Source: a virus. Taken from it: a stretch of 24,399 nucleotides of DNA. Made by a program: the position numbers and the translations under genes. Positions 22,625-24,399 of this stretch are shown here, in pieces. Under the pieces are notes generated by a model that was not told the DNA's origin, did no database searches, and saw only the letters and a program-made list of their open reading frames with translations. The first letter of the stretch is position 1. Each line of letters opens with the position of its first letter. The stretch lies in the IMG/VR virus record IMGVR_UViG_3300025108_000376, positions 1 through 24,399 of that record; one strand, written 5' to 3'.

Positions 22625-23418
22625 TACAATCCCATCGCCTCAATAAATGTCTGCAACTCCAATGGGCCAAGACCTGTCGGATCATATCCAGCATTACGCA
22701 TTCTTTGACGCATCGCTTCCTCTGATCCACCAACTGCACCCATTTCTGGTACGCCCTGCGCAGGTGCTGCGGAAGGTATAGTTAGACCTGTTGCAGCTTG
22801 TGCCATTGGTGCAGGTGGTGCTGCTGGTGTATTTTGTGCATATGCTGGATAATCATACCCATAATCTTGCGCAGGCGTTGGAGTAGGCGCGTTATGACCT
22901 GCCATTACTGGCCCCGGTACGTTTAAATTATCTGGACGCAGCATAGGACGCAGGCCTGATAAAGCATTGCGTGTAGCCTCTGGAACCGCACCATTTGTGC
23001 TTTTGACTGATGCCTCTGCTTTGATCTTTTCGTAAGGTGTACGCTCGCCAAACTCTTGACCGCTTAAAGCATGTGCCAAGTTAGCCATTAAACTATAGCC
23101 GCCAGCGCCACGATACATCCCCCCAGATGCATGACGCCCACCACGGTCAAACATATCCTCATAATCACGATAACCTAGAAGTTGGGCTAAGAAAGGACGA
23201 TCCGCGTCTCCTTGCCCGCTAGAACCACCATCTGATCCACCACCGAACCCAGACAAAAGGCCACGCCGTCCTGTCTGACCAAAACCTCTTGATTGACGAT
23301 ATTGCGCCTCACGGCCTGCGCCTTGTGTGCGACCTAGTGTTTTTGCTGTGCGATCGTAATAATCATCGTCGCGTTCTTTCAGGCCAAGGCCCATTGATAG
23401 ATCATCAAGTAGTCCCAT
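22624..23418 (-). CDS. Low-complexity Gly/Ala/Pro-rich protein, unknown
   Basis: A 264-residue protein. Residues 1-75 are charged then Gly/Ser-rich (RRGLLSGFGGGSDGGSSGQG). Residues 76-135 hold a more ordered part, PFLAQLLGYRDYEDMFDRGG and ANLAHALSG. Residues 150-230 are Pro/Ala-rich and probably disordered. The last 35 residues (EEAMRQRMRNAGYDPTGLGP, then LELQTFIEAMGL) look like a short helical domain. I do not recognise the family. Position just after the terminase cluster and before the DUF6321-like gene suggests a virion or head role. The ATG at 23418 follows three bases after the preceding stop. Confidence 0.68.
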   Translation of the reverse strand: MGLLDDLSMGLGLKERDDDYYDRTAKTLGRTQGAGREAQYRQSRGFGQTGRRGLLSGFGGGSDGGSSGQGDADRPFLAQLLGYRDYEDMFDRGGRHASGGMYRGAGGYSLMANLAHALSGQEFGERTPYEKIKAEASVKSTNGAVPEATRNALSGLRPMLRPDNLNVPGPVMAGHNAPTPTPAQDYGYDYPAYAQNTPAAPPAPMAQAATGLTIPSAAPAQGVPEMGAVGGSEEAMRQRMRNAGYDPTGLGPLELQTFIEAMGL

Positions 23419-23421
23419 TAC

Positions 23422-23526
23422 TTACCCCTTTGCTAAACACTTACCAGCCATTGCGCATTTGCTAGGCGTTGGGCAATTTGCACAAGGTTTAAACTTCGCG
23501 GATGATCCGTATTTTCCTGTTCTCAT
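23422..23526 (-). CDS. 34-residue four-Cys mini-protein
   Basis: A very small gene, 34 residues, MRTGKYGSSAKFKPCANCPT followed by PSKCAMAGKCLAKG. Cys sit at residues 15, 18, 24 and 30, so C-x2-C-x5-C-x5-C, a spacing compatible with a zinc knuckle. The ATG at 23526 overlaps the stop of the 51-residue gene by ATGA, and the next gene starts three bases after its stop. The overlap and the compact fit argue it is translated. Similar short peptides occur next to terminase genes in marine phages, from memory only. It could bind metal or nucleic acid. Function unknown. Confidence 0.68.
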   Translation of the reverse strand: MRTGKYGSSAKFKPCANCPTPSKCAMAGKCLAKG

Positions 23527-23678
23527 TTCTTTTTCTTCTTTGCTGTTTTGGCTGCTGCTTTAAACGCCTTGGCAGTAGGCGCACCTTTGGAGCCAGCCTT
23601 GCGCATTTTCTCGCCAGAACCAGCCTTGATCCGCTTGCGTTTAGCGTGAATGTTGGAATACAAACCTTTTTTGGGCAT
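23523..23678 (-). CDS. 51-residue Lys-rich basic protein
   Basis: A short gene read from ATG 23678 (MPKKGLYSNIHAKRKRIKAG, SGEKMRKAGS, KGAPTAKAF and a Lys5 end). Codons are coherent and an AGGAG ribosome site lies just upstream. The small basic 'GLYSNIHAKRKRI' pattern is one I recognise as common in marine phages beside terminase or portal genes. Nearly half of the chain is Lys/Arg/Ala. It probably contacts DNA or RNA or the capsid interior, without direct evidence. The four-Cys gene begins inside its stop codon. Confidence 0.8.
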   Translation of the reverse strand: MPKKGLYSNIHAKRKRIKAGSGEKMRKAGSKGAPTAKAFKAAAKTAKKKKK

Positions 23679-23711
23679 AGGCAACTCCTGTGTTAGCTGC
23701 ACCTTACCACA

Positions 23712-24399
23712 CTAGGCTATGCCGCGCAAATTCCTTCTGATTGGCTCACCCCAATCGCTTTCCCTGCGATAACCTACCGCAAGATACCTAAACGCATCTG
23801 CGCCGTGTGATGTCCAATCGTGTAGCGGTCTACCTCGCCAAGTCTTCAGCTTTTCATCAAAGTCTCTGCGATACTGCCGTAAAGCCTCTATGCCTCTGGT
23901 GCAGTTATCAGCATCAAACCAGCATTTAGGGATCATGGTACGCGCAGCCTGTATGCCATCCTCTACCGCTAGTTTCGGCGCAATCTCAATGTTCCGTATG
24001 CCCAGCGCGTCAAGCGTTTCAAGCCTGCTTTTCCCTGTTCCCAGTTCCTTGACTTGTACATCATGCGGCAGAATGTGTTGCTCGTATTGATATTCTTTGT
24101 CCAAGAGAACTTTTGCATAGTGATCTAATCCTACTCCGCTGTTTTCGTAATAGTCTATAATCCTGATTTCTTGGCCTACGAACTGAGCAAACCATATCGC
24201 TGTACTATCGCCTATGCCCAAGTCCCATGCTGTGATGACAGATGCTGCACGATCATACGGCACACGGGTAATACGCCCATCCTCTGTGGCCTCTTTCATT
24301 TCTTTTGCGTAGAAAGCCCCTTGGATTGCCGCTTCAAAGCTGCACTCAAATTCTTGCTCGTAGCGGTCATCGCCCATTGTACGTCTTGCCTCATCAAGT
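23712..24399 (-). CDS. terL: Terminase large subunit, C-terminal nuclease part
   Basis: The frame is open to the right edge and ends at 23712, so only the last 229 or so residues are seen. It enters with LDEARRTMGDDRYEQEFECS, the normal link between ATPase and nuclease. The nuclease has ITAWDLGIGDSTAIWF with the first metal-binding Asp, IIDYYENSGVGL, HILPHDVQVKELGTG, and the terminal DWTSHGADAFRYLAVG with the last acidic residue. This is an RNase H-like fold of the P22/Sf6 class. It cuts concatemeric DNA during packaging into the head. The ATP-binding domain lies outside the window. The downstream basic gene follows after 33 bases. Confidence 0.93.
   Translation of the reverse strand, partial: LDEARRTMGDDRYEQEFECSFEAAIQGAFYAKEMKEATEDGRITRVPYDRAASVITAWDLGIGDSTAIWFAQFVGQEIRIIDYYENSGVGLDHYAKVLLDKEYQYEQHILPHDVQVKELGTGKSRLETLDALGIRNIEIAPKLAVEDGIQAARTMIPKCWFDADNCTRGIEALRQYRRDFDEKLKTWRGRPLHDWTSHGADAFRYLAVGYRRESDWGEPIRRNLRGIA

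Noticed and set aside
1-24399. CRISPR array, tRNA genes, insertion sequence or attachment site
   Set aside because: No regularly spaced repeats, cloverleaf, transposase or integrase was seen. Non-coding space is too small for them.

Overview
The window is one continuous virion-structure and assembly module of a tailed phage, with every supported gene on the minus strand, so it is read from right to left. It looks like a marine podovirus. It has a P22-type portal, an SU10-type adaptor, a gp10-like nozzle and several candidate ejection proteins, but no tail tube, sheath, tape measure or baseplate. Many small proteins and fibre motifs (ASAAELN, GxxSLYGRSLYG, YMNPY...GAFGGSR, a DUF6321-like basic protein) are of kinds I associate with uncultured marine phages. 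Placement near SU10-like or HMO-2011-like podoviruses is an inference. I see no integrase, replication gene, holin or tRNA.

Layout in transcription order. (1) 24399-22364: the C-terminal part of the large terminase, then a 51-residue Lys-rich protein, a 34-residue four-Cys protein, a low-complexity virion-type protein and a DUF6321-like basic protein. (2) 22364-19380: a 644-residue putative ejected protein, the head-tail adaptor, and a small beta-rich tail protein. (3) 19375-14756: a Ser/Ala/Thr-rich repeat protein, two tail fibres that share a C-terminal module, and a glycine-rich adhesin. (4) 14756-12697: a sulfotransferase, a tail-fibre assembly chaperone, and a two-domain protein with an APS-kinase-like P-loop half and an HxGH nucleotidyltransferase half. 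(5) 12706-10141: the gp10-like nozzle, a C1q-like protein and a GNAT-like protein. (6) 10141-4770: ejection-type proteins, including one with an N-terminal lysozyme-like domain and one Ala/Gln-rich protein with 22- and 11-residue tandem repeats. (7) 4773-1: portal, a small acidic protein, scaffold, major capsid protein, a UNCG hairpin that may be a partial terminator, an AT-hook protein, and the start of one more gene.

The genes fit one late transcript. Coding density is near complete; the largest gap is 49 bases. Most junctions are 1-, 4- or 8-14-base overlaps (TAATG or ATGA), which suggests translational coupling. The most interesting part is region 4, where a sulfotransferase and a kinase/nucleotidyltransferase sit between the adhesin and the nozzle. 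This could be a virus-encoded supply and use of an activated sulfate donor, for modifying the tail tip or the host surface. The nucleotidyltransferase motifs look more like NMN adenylyltransferase than ATP sulfurylase, so an NAD-related role remains open.
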